NCBI GenBank assembly: GCA_034770075.1 | Contig: CM068386.1 | Location: 85,719,265-85,783,264, forward strand | Source: Aralia elata | Taxonomy: Eukaryota > Streptophyta > Magnoliopsida > Apiales > Araliaceae | Direction: 5' to 3' | Length of the DNA: 64,000 bases | Shown: piece after piece, positions 1 to 10,700 of the stretch | Layout of the letters: the number at the start of each line of letters is the position of its first letter | Numbering within the stretch: position 1 is the first letter of the stretch | Notes under the pieces: generated by a model | Told to the model about the DNA's origin: nothing | Seen by the model: only the letters and a program-made list of their open reading frames with translations | Databases searched by the model: none | Program-made: the position numbers and the translations under genes

Positions 1-303
1 CTTCAACTCCAACATTTTTTTGCCGCCGGAAACTTCCGTCGCTGTGCCGGAAATTTTTTCCAGTGGGCCGGAGATTTCCTCCGGTGGCGACCGTGGAGGA
101 TCGAAAACAAGCTTCACACACTCCTCCGTCATATGTTTTGCATGCCGAAAATCGTTTTCTTCATCAAGTTTGCTATAGGTAGAAGATATAATTGTTCTTC
201 TTGAATTATATATGCGGTAGAGCTCTGATAAGGCGAAGCTTAAGAACAAGATTTGGATTATAATGAAGATGAGGTAACAACTTTTGGTGGAGTTCATGGC
301 CAT
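1..303 (-). CDS. 5' end of an unrecognised secreted or membrane-anchored protein (partial)
   Basis: An open frame of 101 codons starts with ATG at 303-301 (a second in-frame ATG lies at 297-295) and runs off the window edge without a stop. Residues 8-26 are strongly hydrophobic (CYLIFIIIQILFLSFALSE) after a short polar N-terminus, fitting a signal peptide or signal anchor. A short basic patch (NSRR) follows, then an acidic/proline-rich stretch rich in Glu, Ser, Gly and Pro. A minus-strand TATA motif sits about 55 bases upstream of the start. No family is recognised; it could be a secreted peptide precursor or the N-terminus of a type II membrane protein. It is not related to the retroelements, and is the only frame here that looks like a host gene. 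The missing 3' part and possible introns limit the call. Confidence 0.5.
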   Translation of the reverse strand, partial: MAMNSTKSCYLIFIIIQILFLSFALSELYRIYNSRRTIISSTYSKLDEENDFRHAKHMTEECVKLVFDPPRSPPEEISGPLEKISGTATEVSGGKKMLELK

Positions 304-358
304 AGCTGGGTTGTGGGAACGTTTTAATAGTAATTTTAGGGTTTGCGTTTCTTTAGTG

Positions 359-368
359 TATATATATA
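359..368 (-). promoter_or_regulatory. TATA box for the gene at the left edge
   Basis: Read on the minus strand this is ATTATATATA, followed by a leader that reaches ATG about 55 bases downstream. Spacing fits a plant TATA box with a short 5' UTR. Confidence 0.4.
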
Positions 369-372
369 ATTC

Positions 373-1354
373 TATCCTTCTAGGTATGTTTAATATATAT
401 ATACATATTCGTTATTTGGTCACTCTCCTATAAAATATAAATTCCTTTGTTATTTGTACGTTGTATTTCGAGTGGGACTCTCCTAAAGTATGGGAGCTAG
501 GGCCTATCTTAAAGCAACTTATAAATTACTAGTTTATTAGTTTATAATTAAGTTGTTTATTTGACAAGATGGGATATTCTGTTTGGCACAACTACTATTA
601 AAAAAAATTAATTTCAAGAATTAAATTGTTATGCTTGATAAACAAATTAAAATTTTAAATTTTAAATGTCTAACAAATTATAGGTAAAAAAAATGTTCAT
701 GTAACTTAGTTTAGCAAACAAGTGATTAGTAGTAAGTATTACCCAGCAAATATTCATGTAAGATGATGAATTATAGGAGTATAATGATTACACAACAAAA
801 GTAAAATTATTAAACAATAAAACTAAAACTAAAATTTAAATGACAAAATTATTAAATAAATAATGGGTGTTTTTTATTGATGAATTATATATACGAGTAC
901 AATAAAAACCGAATTAATAAATATGCTTCATGACTCTTCAACCTGCTTTTTATTCCACCTGCACCGATAACAGCGCCTAGGCCTCATCTCGTTCCTATTC
1001 AAGTGCTTTAAGAATTGTTCAGTTCTGTATACTGGAGTAGACAATTTCCAATAGAGTATTATTGATAATAGGATTGCTACTAGTAATATAATGGTGATGA
1101 TTATCAAACACCTTGTTTACGTCGGGATTTTTTCTAGTTTTAAAATCGTGTGGGGGTGTTTTGAGAAAATCCAATATAATGTCTGTTTTTGAGCCAAATT
1201 TGACATGGATTTCATGAATCATTTGAAACGAATCTTGATATCAATATATTAACTCCATGAGTAGATTAAAATCAAGTATTTGAAAATTCAAATTCATAAG
1301 GTAATAAATAAAAGATTAACTCTCAAAGATCACCTTTTAAAATGATAATAATAC
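373..1354. other. AT-rich intergenic stretch
   Basis: No gene-like frame, no recognisable element end and no clear tandem repeat were seen. The short frame at 1019-1222 on the minus strand has low-complexity, unconserved-looking composition and is not called. Confidence 0.5.
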
Positions 1355-2234
1355 TTGTGAGAAGCTAAGTTCCATATCGGTTAAGAACTAAAAATAAATT
1401 AAGTTTATATACAATCAGTTTGCTCTTGAGTTTGGGCCCCAAGGGGCACCCTACTTTTGTGAAGGAGAGAAAGCCTAGCCAAAGCTTGGTTTGAACCCTC
1501 ACGCGCACGTCGCCACCGACCAGGTGGGTCGGTCTCGGGTTCATTATATACATATCTTTTTGGGCAAAATTTATTTAAATTTTGTTTTACTTAGTTCCAA
1601 TTTTATTTATTATCAAATGGGAAGAATTGTGTCTTCAGGAGTTCGGCTTCGGATGGCGTCATGCCTTCGGTCGACGTTTTGGTTTCGGGAGTTTGACTTC
1701 GGATGGCGTCATGCCTTCGGCCAATGTTTTGCTTTCAGGAGTTTGACTTCAGATGGTGTCATAACTTCGATCGACGTTGCGGGCTGATGGGTTTTTTTCC
1801 AAACGATTACGTCGTTTCAAGCCCAAACAGTTGCAGCATTTCAAGCCCAAACAGTTGCGTCGTTTTGGAACGGACGCGCTCTTTCTGTCAAGACATGAAT
1901 GGATGTATCCCATGCCATTTCAAAGGGTTGTGTCCCATCTGATAGGTCACTAAATCCTCCTATAAATAGCCCAGGGGGCCGGCCTTATGTTGTATTCAAT
2001 TTTTCAAGCATTCAAGCATTGTTTATCATTTAAATTTTCTTCATTTTCATACATAGTCATTTCGAGAGAGAGTTCAGAGTATTTTATTTGGTTTGTTGTG
2101 TGTGTTATTTGAAGTGATGCTATAACACACGTTGTCACTGTATCTTGGGAGACAAGTGCCTCTAACTCTAAGCACCAATAAGGAGGACATAATTGTCTTA
2201 AGGATATAGTACTAAGTACTAGTCTTGACAAATT
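1355..2234 (+). mobile_element. LTR-like region (probable old LTR fragment)
   Basis: The segment starts near a short-LTR-like motif (TTCCATATCGGTTAAG) and has a plant-type TATA box (CTATAAATAGCCC, near 1960). This is followed by a pyrimidine-rich leader and a stretch resembling copia-type R/U5 sequence (GGGAGACAAGTGCC...AAGGAGGACATAATTG). Exact ends and a target duplication were not found, so truncation is likely. It includes the 50-bp tandem repeats listed separately and a smaller duplication of about 25 bp (TTTCAAGCCCAAACAGTTGC twice, near 1815-1858). Assignment rests on architecture only. Confidence 0.35.
1633..1782 (+). repeat. Three tandem copies of a 50-bp unit
   Basis: The phrase CTTCGGATGGCGTCATGCC recurs exactly 50 bases apart (1648, 1698, and a diverged copy at 1748). 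Each unit also carries an AGGAGTT/GGGAGTTTGACTTC lead and a TCGACGTT or CCAATGTT tail. The array sits just upstream of the TATA box of the LTR-like region, where enhancer-type repeats are common in LTRs. Confidence 0.8.
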
Positions 2235-2268
2235 TACTTTTTGCAGTCTGATTTACTTGAGATAGGTT

Positions 2269-2294
2269 TATATATATATATATATATATATATA
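2269..2294. repeat. (TA)13 microsatellite
   Basis: Uninterrupted TA dinucleotides between the LTR-like region and the Ogre-like fragment. Confidence 0.95.
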
Positions 2295-2318
2295 GCCTGT
2301 TCAGTTTTCATAACAATG

Positions 2319-2580
2319 TCGACAGGTTTTGAAAGTTTAATTTTTAAGTGGGCCAATTAGACGAGTCGTCAGTTGGTAAAGAATTAAAGGGATATACCAA
2401 TTCATCCTGATTTTAGTTTTGATTAAAATAGATGGCCCATTATGTAACTCCGTAAAATTGGCCCGCAATCGAGATTCATAGAGTTAGGGGTTTACTTAAG
2501 CGGGAGGAAGGTGTTTGACACCACTCGACTTCCGTAAAACACGGTTATCGCTTTCCTAATATTTTTCTAAAGTTTAAATA
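2319..2580 (+). mobile_element. Fragment of an Ogre/Tat-like LTR, inverted partner of 5757-6020
   Basis: The segment opens ATGTCGACAGGTTTTGAAAG and continues through GGCCAATTAGACGAGTCGTCAGTTGGTAAAG to a GTTTGACACCACTCGACTTCC...ACGGTTATCGC stretch. The same series of motifs is found in reverse complement at 5757-5930. The phrase order (GTTAGGCACCCCCCTCGACTT...ACGGTTACCGC) resembles LTRs of Ogre/Tat gypsy elements as I remember them. This copy carries about 80 extra bases (about 2390-2475) not in the other one. Confidence 0.35.
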
Positions 2581-2786
2581 AGTTGCCTTGAATAGAAATG
2601 TAACGATGTGTGCTTTTGTATTTCATGCCTAGGTAAGTTGTTTTGAAAGGAGAAGATCTAGGGTATCGTCACCTAGAGTCAAGATGTTAAATAATCTAGA
2701 GGCCATCTCCTAGGTCATCTAAGTCGTGAAATCTATGGCAAATCTTCCTAGAGTCAAATAAAATTATGAAACTAGAAAATATAAGT

Positions 2787-3240
2787 TGTTAGTACTTGTG
2801 TTTATGTGGTCCCTTATTTGGTTTAATGATGACTTAAAATTAATGTATATTTATACTGCCAAGTAGTTTTTGTAAAATCCTAACAAAATTATTATGTAAA
2901 ATGACTTAATTATAGATCAAATTTGTTAGGTTGATCCAAATCGTAGAGCATTTTCTTGTAATAGCTAAGTTGTCCTTAGCTAGAAATTTTTTTGTAGAGT
3001 TAAAGGCAAACTACTCTAAGATCGCAGAGTAAACTGAAGATAGTTAAAGATCGTAGAATACAAGTTAGTTTGTAAAGTTAAAATTATAGAGCTACTCAAA
3101 TTTGTAGAGCAACTGCAGCAGATCTTGCTACTCTACTATCTTGGAAGCTACTCTACGAATTCACTCTATCACAGCTAAAATCGTAGAGCACAGACCTCAG
3201 ACAAGTCAGTGGCAAGTTATGACAAGGGTCATCAACCTTA
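2787..3240 (+). mobile_element. Partial LTR related to solo LTR H (61767-63078)
   Basis: The segment starts TGTTAGTAC and shares a long series of motifs with H: TAAAATGACTTA, TGTTAGGTTGAT, AATAGCTAAGTTGTCC, ATCGCAGAGTA, GATCGTAGA, CTACTCTACGA, AAAATCGTAGAG, CAAGTTATGACAAG, TCATCAACCTTA. Similarity ends abruptly near 3240, so the rest of the LTR was lost or replaced. The repeated GTAGAG/CTCTAC words give both copies many small inverted repeats. Confidence 0.6.
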
Positions 3241-4680
3241 AAGATATGACCACAAGGTTGATCTTCATATGTCATTGTGAAGCTCTCGGAAAGAGCGTTC
3301 CAGAATGGTATGACGCGTCTCCTAACTCTTCTTGGATTGAAAGTTATGGACGTTTCAGCGCACAACACGAAAAATCGACTTTGCGATACGAAAACCGAGC
3401 AAATTGGGCCCACCCTAGGCCAGCCGCAGGTGTACCTACGACCAGCAGCAAGTGTACCTATAGCCGCCCTAGCTCCCCATATATAGGCAAATTTTCAGCA
3501 TTATAAATGAGAGAGCTCATTTGTAGATAGAGAAATAGTGTGGTCTAGTGAGAGAAATAGCAAAAAATGTCTCCAATACCCACCTAGATCTAGCTATTTT
3601 CATCAAATCTCTTCCCAATTTAGATCCAAACCTTAAAGATCCAAGATCAAAGAGGAGGATTTCACCATTCCCAAGGTGAAAGACTCAATCTTTATGTATA
3701 TTTAATATAGATCTAATAGATCTAGCATAGATTAGTTTTTATGATGAAAAATCCGATCTTTATGTAGATTCAATGTAGATCTAATGTAGATCTAGTATAT
3801 ATCTTGTTTATTTTGGCAAAAGATTCAATTTTTATATAGATTTGATATAGATCTATTAGATCTAGTATAGATCTTGTTCATTTTATACGTTGTTGTGCTT
3901 AGATTTAGTTTATTTTTCGATTAATATTGTGTTGAGGCTCTCCCTGCATCCTAGATCTATATCAAGGGTGTGGGGATCCTCTTTATGGGATTACAGATGG
4001 TTAGAGAGAATTTTCTACGGTTAAAATCCTCTCCTAATCATTCGATGATATCCTTGAGTCAATTTATCGCTTTTGAGTCAAATTCGTCCTATTTTACCAA
4101 TTATTTTGCTTATGGGTTGATGTTTGAATCTTTTTCTCAGATTCAGATTAAATCTAGCTTGGATCCGGCTTATTATCGGTTTCAAAATTAAAATCTTTAG
4201 CCTTTATGCTAGATTCGACATGAATGTAGTGTGGATCTATGTATTTTCATTATTTTTAAGTTTATTTTGGTTTACCCCAGAAAATCCTAGATCCATATCT
4301 AGTGTGAGGGGTTCCCACCTATTAGCCGTCAAGGGATTCTAATAAATTAAATCACCTGATAGCCAGTTTGGGATATATTATTGATTAAATTCCAGTTACG
4401 TCATTGTATAGATCTATTAGATCCTAGATCTATAGATATCCCATCCTATATCTCAAATCTTTGCAATAGATCTCGTCAATACGTAATAGTCCTTTGATAT
4501 GTCGGCTTCGTTATGCGATCTATAGATTAATATTTTCGAGAGCCCTTTTTCTAGATTTTGTTTTCGTTTCGATGTGTTATTTCTTATAATTCCAAGTCAT
4601 GTGAGTCTAGGAATGAAGTCGAGGTCCTCGAATTGGGCCTTAATGTAATTCCTACAATGGACATAGTTTCGATTGTAATG
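3241..4680 (+). mobile_element. LTR-like leader and flanking debris, unclassified
   Basis: A TATA-like motif (CATTATAAATGAGAGAGC, near 3500) is followed by a purine-rich leader, a tandem-repeat tract (3679-3887) and AT-rich sequence lacking coding potential. The arrangement looks like the R/U5 part of a long gypsy LTR. No ends, primer site or target duplication were found. The MITE at 4681 interrupts its right side. Confidence 0.3.
3679..3887 (+). repeat. Three degenerate tandem copies of a unit of about 70 bp
   Basis: Units begin near 3679, 3748 and 3819. Each has a lead such as AAAGATTCAATTTTTATATAG, then one or two TAGATCTAATAGATCTAG words, then ATCTTGTT-type ends. Many AGATCT palindromes recur within the tract. 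Confidence 0.65.
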
Positions 4681-5226
4681 CTCCCTCCGTCCCATATTAA
4701 ACTTCCTAATTGATTTCGACACGCTAATTAATAATACTTTTTTATACCTAAATTGCCCTTCTAAATTACTTATTAATTGAAGTATCCATTCACTTTTCTA
4801 TACTCCGACATTAATTATTCCTTACCAATTCCCACATGAATCAGTTCTCTAGATTATTTTTGTTATTATTCTCACATTCCAATAAGTATATTTTTCTCTC
4901 CAAACCCACCCACTAATTACGTGCATATCTCCATGCATGCAAACCGTCTACATTTGTTAGTATTAATTTCTAGCTACTTTAACATTTTTGTTGTTATTAT
5001 CACATTCCACTGTATATATTTCTCTCTCCAAACCCACCTACTAATTACATCACTTCTTAATATAAAGGTTTTATCATTTTTTAAGTTTTCAACAAAAGTT
5101 GACTAAAAAGATTATGAGGGTATAAATGAAAAAATAAGATAAAAATAATTACTAACATAGAAATAGGACATTTATTTAGGAACATCCTAAAAGAAAATTA
5201 GGACGTTTAATACGGGACGAAGAGAG
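4681..5226. mobile_element. Stowaway-like MITE (Tc1/mariner type)
   Basis: The left end CTCCCTCCGTCCCATATTAA matches the inverted right end (reverse complement CTCTCTTCGTCCCGTATTAA), and both continue into an imperfect terminal inverted repeat of about 30 bp. CTCCCTCCGTCCC is the classical start of plant Stowaway MITEs. TA abuts the right end; the left flank reads TG, which could be a mutated TA. Inside, a block of about 55 bp (CACATTCCA...TCTCTCCAAACCCACC...ACTAATTAC) occurs twice, near 4870 and 4998. There is no transposase frame. Confidence 0.75.
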
Positions 5227-5756
5227 TAGTTGTTATCCAATCATTGTACATGTAAATTTGGACCTTAAAACGGTATCGAGGGTTCCATCCCGTGAAAATC
5301 GAATTTAAGGCCCTGTAATAGTAAAAAATTATGATTGCGGGGGTTTGGAGTTATTGAGATGGCTTTCATGCCCACGAGTGACCCCGACCCCATTTTGATG
5401 TTTGATTTTTTTTGTTTATCACCAAAAAATAATTTTTAAATCAATGCGATAAAGATCTTTTTAGAATTAAGTAATTCTGGGTTAGCAAGATAACCTTAAG
5501 TTAAAATTGAACATAACAAAGAATCTTGATTCCTATTTGGCGAAGGGTTTGAAAATCATGCTTTCCAAAAAGTCACCCCAAAAGGTTCTTTGTCAAAAAA
5601 ATCAAAGCTAAAATGAACATTTTCCTCGAATCAAATCCCTTATGCATAGGTCCAAAGAGGTTTTAAGTTGCTTTCAAAAAATCCACTTCCCACGATTTCG
5701 ACTCAAAAGTAGGTAGATTTTATCCAAATCACACACACACACAAACACACTTAAAA
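5227..5756. other. Non-coding stretch, no gene seen
   Basis: It continues the unclassified debris interrupted by the MITE. A short CA-rich tract (ACACACACACACAAACACAC) lies near 5731-5750. Nothing else was identified. Confidence 0.4.
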
Positions 5757-6020
5757 AAATATTAAGATGCGGTAACCGTATTTTTATGAAAGTCGAGGGG
5801 GGTGCCTAACACTTTTTCCTCACTTAAGCAAGTTTCCGAACTCTATAAATCTTTACCAACTGGCGAGTCTGTCTAATTAGCCCATCATTAAAATCAATCT
5901 TTCAAAATCCCGTCGACATTTATGTCAGCTTTTTCCTAAAAATACCCTTTAAATGAAATAAATAAATCAAAATCTTAAAAAGGGTAGAAACAACATTTAG
6001 GAAAAATTCCCGGTGTCGAC
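5757..6020 (-). mobile_element. Inverted Ogre/Tat-like LTR fragment with a likely LTR terminus at 6020
   Basis: On the minus strand it starts TGTCGACACCGGGAATTTTT, a plausible LTR start beginning with TG. About 90 bases later it enters the motif series shared with 2319-2580 (ATGTCGACGGGATTTTGAAAG, GGCTAATTAGACAGACTCGCCAGTTGGTAAAG, GTGTTAGGCACCCCCC). The other terminus was not located. Confidence 0.35.
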
Positions 6021-7209
6021 AGGGAACCTTAGGCTATAATCTTAGAGAAACAATGAAGATAGTAAAGAGATAAACTCGGATAGAGTTTTTAAGAGATGAA
6101 TTAAGGAGATTCATTGAAAGAAGTAGAAGTAAAATAATATATTGTTATGTGATAATAATGAATATATATTATTATGAGTTAAGTTGTGAGTTTGGAGATA
6201 TACGTGAGTTCTAGAACTCCTACTTATAGTAAGTTCGTGACTCATAATCGTATGTTAGGTTTTTGAGCCCATATGCGTATGGACAGTTCTTGATTTGTTC
6301 TTGAACTACATATTACTATGACAAGTTTCTAAACTCATATTATTATGACAAGTTCATAAACTCCTAACGTATGGTACGTTCTAGGAACAAAATGTTAGTT
6401 CTGAATTTCCAAGTCTTAAGGAAGTAAAAGATGTTATTTGCTATATGATAATCAAGATATTAAAATTGATTATAAAATGTTAGAAGAAGAAAATAGAGAT
6501 TATCATGATATTGATAAAAAGCTAGTAGTTGTACCCAAGCAAATAGTTGGGGTAGTAATTGAGTATGAGCAAGAGAAGCGAATGTAGCAAACTCTGGTGT
6601 GAGTTAGAAATGAACAACCCTAAGATATAGGGAATTATGTAAGAAGGTGTCAAAGCCATATAGTGTTAACCCAAGCGCAAGACACAAGTTGGTGTCAATC
6701 CAAGAATTAGACACAAGTTGGTGTCAACTCGAGGGTAAAACACAAGTTGGTGTTAACTCAAGAGTAAAACACAAGTTGGTGTTAATTCATGCGCAAGATA
6801 CAAGTTGGTATCAAATGGACACAAGTTGGTGTCAAGAAGATACAAGTTGGTATCAAACTGACACAAGTTAGTGTCAAACCCAAATGCACATAGTCATTTA
6901 AAAATGTAGAGTTGTGAGAAGTAAGGATTTCCTGTTCATATAATTGATAGGAAATAGACAGGTGTAGGGTCAAAAGATGTAAGAAAGTAAGATTAAGTCC
7001 GAAAGATTATAGGACTTTTCGAAGTAATGGAGCAATAAGTATGAAAATAATATAAGGTTATGAGATATAAAGTACGGTGTACTACGAGATGCATATTAAT
7101 ATAAATATGTGTATTAATATGTGCTATGTGGTGAATATATTTTTAATATTTATGATGAATGTTTTAAAATAAAGGATGAGAAAATAATATATTTTATTTA
7201 AACAGAAAT
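6021..7209 (+). mobile_element. Non-coding leader of gag-only element A (5' LTR not found)
   Basis: This AT-rich stretch precedes element A's gag. It contains a perfect 14-bp palindrome (GAGTTCTAGAACTC, near 6206), loosely repeated ACAAGTTC...AACTC words, and the hairpin array at 6681-6875. The phrase AAGTAAGATTAAGTCCGAAAGATTATAGGAC near 6985 closely resembles one after gag (near 11976). No initiator-tRNA primer site was found, so the 5' LTR and primer site seem lost. Confidence 0.4.
6681..6875. repeat. Eight-unit hairpin array with exact 29-bp then 21-bp spacing
   Basis: The 16-base unit GACACAAGTTGGTGTC (5-bp stem, loop AAGTTG) begins at 6681, 6710, 6739, 6768 and 6797 (steps of 29), then 6818, 6839 and 6860 (steps of 21). 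Units 3 and 4 read AACAC...GTGTT and units 5 and 7 read GATAC...GTATC. Each stem change is matched on the other arm, so all eight stems pair perfectly; only the last unit has a loop change (AAGTTA). A frame through part of the array (6647-6871) would encode DTSWCQ-like repeats but is probably incidental, because 29 is not a multiple of three. Confidence 0.9.
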
Positions 7210-7728
7210 ATGCAGCCGGGAAGAAATCAAGGAGAGGCAGATAATGAAGATAGAGATCAAGTGAATCTAATGCAGTAATTCGTAGATCGTGTAGTAGGAG
7301 CTATGAATAGAAATCCCATTAGGAGAACGTGAATCCTCCAGCTATAGAGGTGGCAAGCTTCAAGGATTTTAAGAGCGTGGGACCTCCAGAGTTTAAGGGG
7401 ACCAATGAGCCTATAGAGGCTCAATCATGGATTAAGGAGATAGAAAAGGCGTTTGTTATTGCCAGAGTCGGAGAGGAGCAAAAGATGACTTTTGCTACCT
7501 ATTTATTAAAGGGAGAGGCTAACTTCTGGTGGGAGGCAAACCAGAACAGAGTCGGTGGAGGAGTAATAGCCTAGGAACGGTTTAAGGGGATATACTTTGA
7601 GAACTACTTTCTTAGGAGTATGTAGAGTTAGATGGAGATGAGGTTTCTAGAGTTGAAACAAGGGGACATGTAGGTACCCCAGTGTGCTACTAAGTTCAAC
7701 GAACTAGCAAAGTTTGCTCCACATCAAG
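7210..7728 (+). pseudogene. gag of element A, 5' part (capsid region), broken
   Basis: Translation gives a Ty3/gypsy Gag: a start region MQPGRNQGEADNED, then a capsid core with FKDFKSVGPPEFKG, EAQSWIKEIEKAF, GEANFWWEANQNR, FLELKQGDM and KFNELAKFAPHQA. It matches the Gag of B-E closely in order and motifs. It is disabled by an in-frame TAA early on, a frameshift before 7329 and several TAG codons near 7573-7671. The remainder continues at 11564 beyond solo LTR F. Confidence 0.85.
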
Positions 7729-7733
7729 CCCTT

Positions 7734-10700
7734 TGTGACACCCCCAAATCCGGGTTTCCTAACCTCGAATTCGGTGTTCACGATACTCAACAACAAACAT
7801 ACTTTCTAACTGATGTGGAATAATAAACATACATTGTTTATCAAAATAGTAATAAAGTCTTACAATCATGGTCCCGAGGTTCTTTAACCTTAACTTAAAA
7901 CATACCCTTAATATAATAAGAGTTCACATCACCAAATAACATTTAAGATAAACTAGTACATAAGCCATATCAGGCAACTACTCTTGCACCTTCCCTTTTC
8001 CTTTGTCCCCTTTAGACGTTTCTGCCTTAGCTGAAATAAAGATCATGATATAGCAAGGGTAAGCAACTAATTTGCTTAGCAAGTTTATACACAGGGGAGA
8101 TATATCATGAATAGAAGGAAGTTTCGCTTTCAATGTTTAACGACAGTATAAAATTGTGAAGAAACATGAATTAATAGTCAACAATTGAATATTTGAATAA
8201 TTGAATGACAGTTACTGAGTGGTTGAAAATAACCATAGACATTTGCCAAGGTTCTCAGCATTTAAACTGGACCTCTTAAAAAGTTTTGGTAATCAAGGGG
8301 ATCAGCCTTTCATACCCCGTGATTTATGCATAAACACTTAATAAACCAGCATTGATATCATGCCTTAATCAAATTTATCCTTTTCTCAGCCAAGAGTTCT
8401 TACTATAGCAAATTAATAAGAACAGCTTTTAAAATACATTTAATTTCACAAATTTAGACATGCTTGATCTAGCTGATACAATAGCATAGATCTATCTCAT
8501 AAACAGTTCATGCTTGAAAGAACTTTAATCTAATTCACAATTCAATAACAATAGAATAGGAATTCAATTACACAAGGTGCGAATCTCAATAACCAGTATA
8601 GATGTGAATAATCAACAATAATTATTCACTAACATGCTTCAAAAATCATAACTCGAGTTTGAGTTAGGGAACTTGCCTGTCTGCTCAGCTACAAATAATT
8701 CTAGTTTTAACTAATTGGCTTTGAAGAATCTAACATTGATAACGTCGATCTACCAATTAGTACTGCGTAGTTGTATATCGATACGCTTACTTATGCTATT
8801 TATTTAACAATTAAGCAAATCACATAGCACACATAAGTTAATAAACTATCGTAAATCCTATAAGACACTTAATATAATTAATCCTGATAATATTTAATTC
8901 ACCTCTTAGTATTATTAGTCCACTAATAACACTTTTATTCGTTTACTAATATTATTAACATCTTAATTATATTTTAATCATCCAATAATACTTTAATCTA
9001 ATATTATTAATCTCTTAATAATATTTTAATTCTCATATCATTAATAATATTTTAATCTAATATTATTAGCCGTTTTAATAATATCTTAATCATTTATTAA
9101 TGCTTAAAACAATTATTATTACCCATTCAATAATATTTCCATAAAGTTTTAATCTTAATATTTCTTTGTTTACTTAAAAATATCGAATTCTTATATTACA
9201 AATATCATAGCAATATTTTAATAAGTTATTAGGTGAATAAACAATTTATTTTAATTATTTTACCCTTTATTAAACAACTTATTTAATACCCATAAAAGGT
9301 CATAAATATTATTTATCATATTAGATTGCCAAAATACCTCACATAGGTTATATTACACTATAATAGGAGTACCTAAGCTTTAGCATCCTATTTTTCTCAT
9401 TTATGACATTATTTAACCATTTATTTTCTTTTAACCATAACTATAACATTATTATGAAAAATAGCAACTAGGTTCTGAAAGTTATTATCCTCTGGATCTG
9501 GATAGTATATTATCCAAAAATGATCCACAAATTTTTCTGGAATTTTAGAAAGTGATTTACTATATTTAAAGTACTCAAAACCTCCGAATATTATTACATT
9601 TTTTATAAATCGAGTTTTGCTCCGAAAATTCTGATATTTTCAGGATACACTCTCATAAGCTATATAAACATACTGTAAAAATTGCATATGTTTCCTAGGT
9701 ATACACAGTGAGTAATCCAGGTAAGAATATTTAGGAGTCCTTCACGGTAAAAGCCATTACACAAAAACCACACATCGAAACGTGTTCGTTCTTTTTCCTA
9801 CCTGTAGATAACTTCTTAAGGTACCTTTGTGATTTTTTCTAGATTTTTAAAAGATTCATAACTGGCCAAAACAACCTTTGGAAAAATATGGACAGCAAGC
9901 TTTTAGGGTTTTAAAGTTTTAAGTTTTATAGCTGGACTGTTTTGGGAAAATAGCCCCCAAGGTTTCAAAAATTATTAGATTTGTGTTCTACCACTTGAGT
10001 TTACTAGCTAACTCATGTACCTAGCACCCTCTTTAGACGGATCACAAATCCAAATTGTAGATCTCAAGTTATGGGTGATCCAAGTGAAGAAAAGCTAGGG
10101 TTTTTACCCTTTAAGAACATAAGTTCCTTTTCTTCCTTTGAATCTCCATTCTAACACTCAAGAGGATTAGATCTATACATGAAGTATGAAGATCTAATGA
10201 TTCTTGAGTCTTAGAACAAAACCTCTCAAAAACTATGAAAATAAAATAAAGTAAGAAAGAAGGAAATGGTTTAGGGTTTCACCTTGATCTTGTAGCTACT
10301 CTCCTTGATCTACCAAAGTATATGATGAACTTGGGATGCATGAACTATGCTAATCTCACTCTCTTTTCCTCTCTAAGCTCTTACTCTATGTTCTTGCTTG
10401 GGAGAAATGAAAGAAGGAGATGAAAAGAAGAAATGAACTTGAAATGAAATGAAAGGATAGAATACTTGCAAGTATAATGCTAAATTAGAATTCATGCTAT
10501 TATCCCCCACATCTTTCTTTCCCCTTGGATATAGGAGTTCACCTTATCCCTTCCATTTAGCCTTAATATTATCTTTAAGTGTGCTAATTAGATTTTCCAC
10601 CAATGGGAGCTTGACAACCTTGTCCTTTGTGTAAGAGTTACTAATATCCCCCATATCTTTGTTGTCCCTTGGATAAAGGCTTACTAATTGAATAATAGCA

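Noticed and set aside
2319..6020. A 3.7-kb DNA transposon with terminal inverted repeats
   Set aside because: The inverted pieces are not at matching termini, differ by an internal block of about 80 bases, have no paired target duplication, and there is no transposase.
6647..6871. A 74-codon plus-strand frame with DTSWCQ/DTSWYQ repeats as a repeat protein
   Set aside because: It is a by-product of the hairpin array; most repeat steps are 29 bases, not a multiple of three, so the peptide repeat holds only in part.
6681..6875. CRISPR array
   Set aside because: Repeats are 16 bases with near-identical short spacers, in a plant retroelement leader, with no cas genes.
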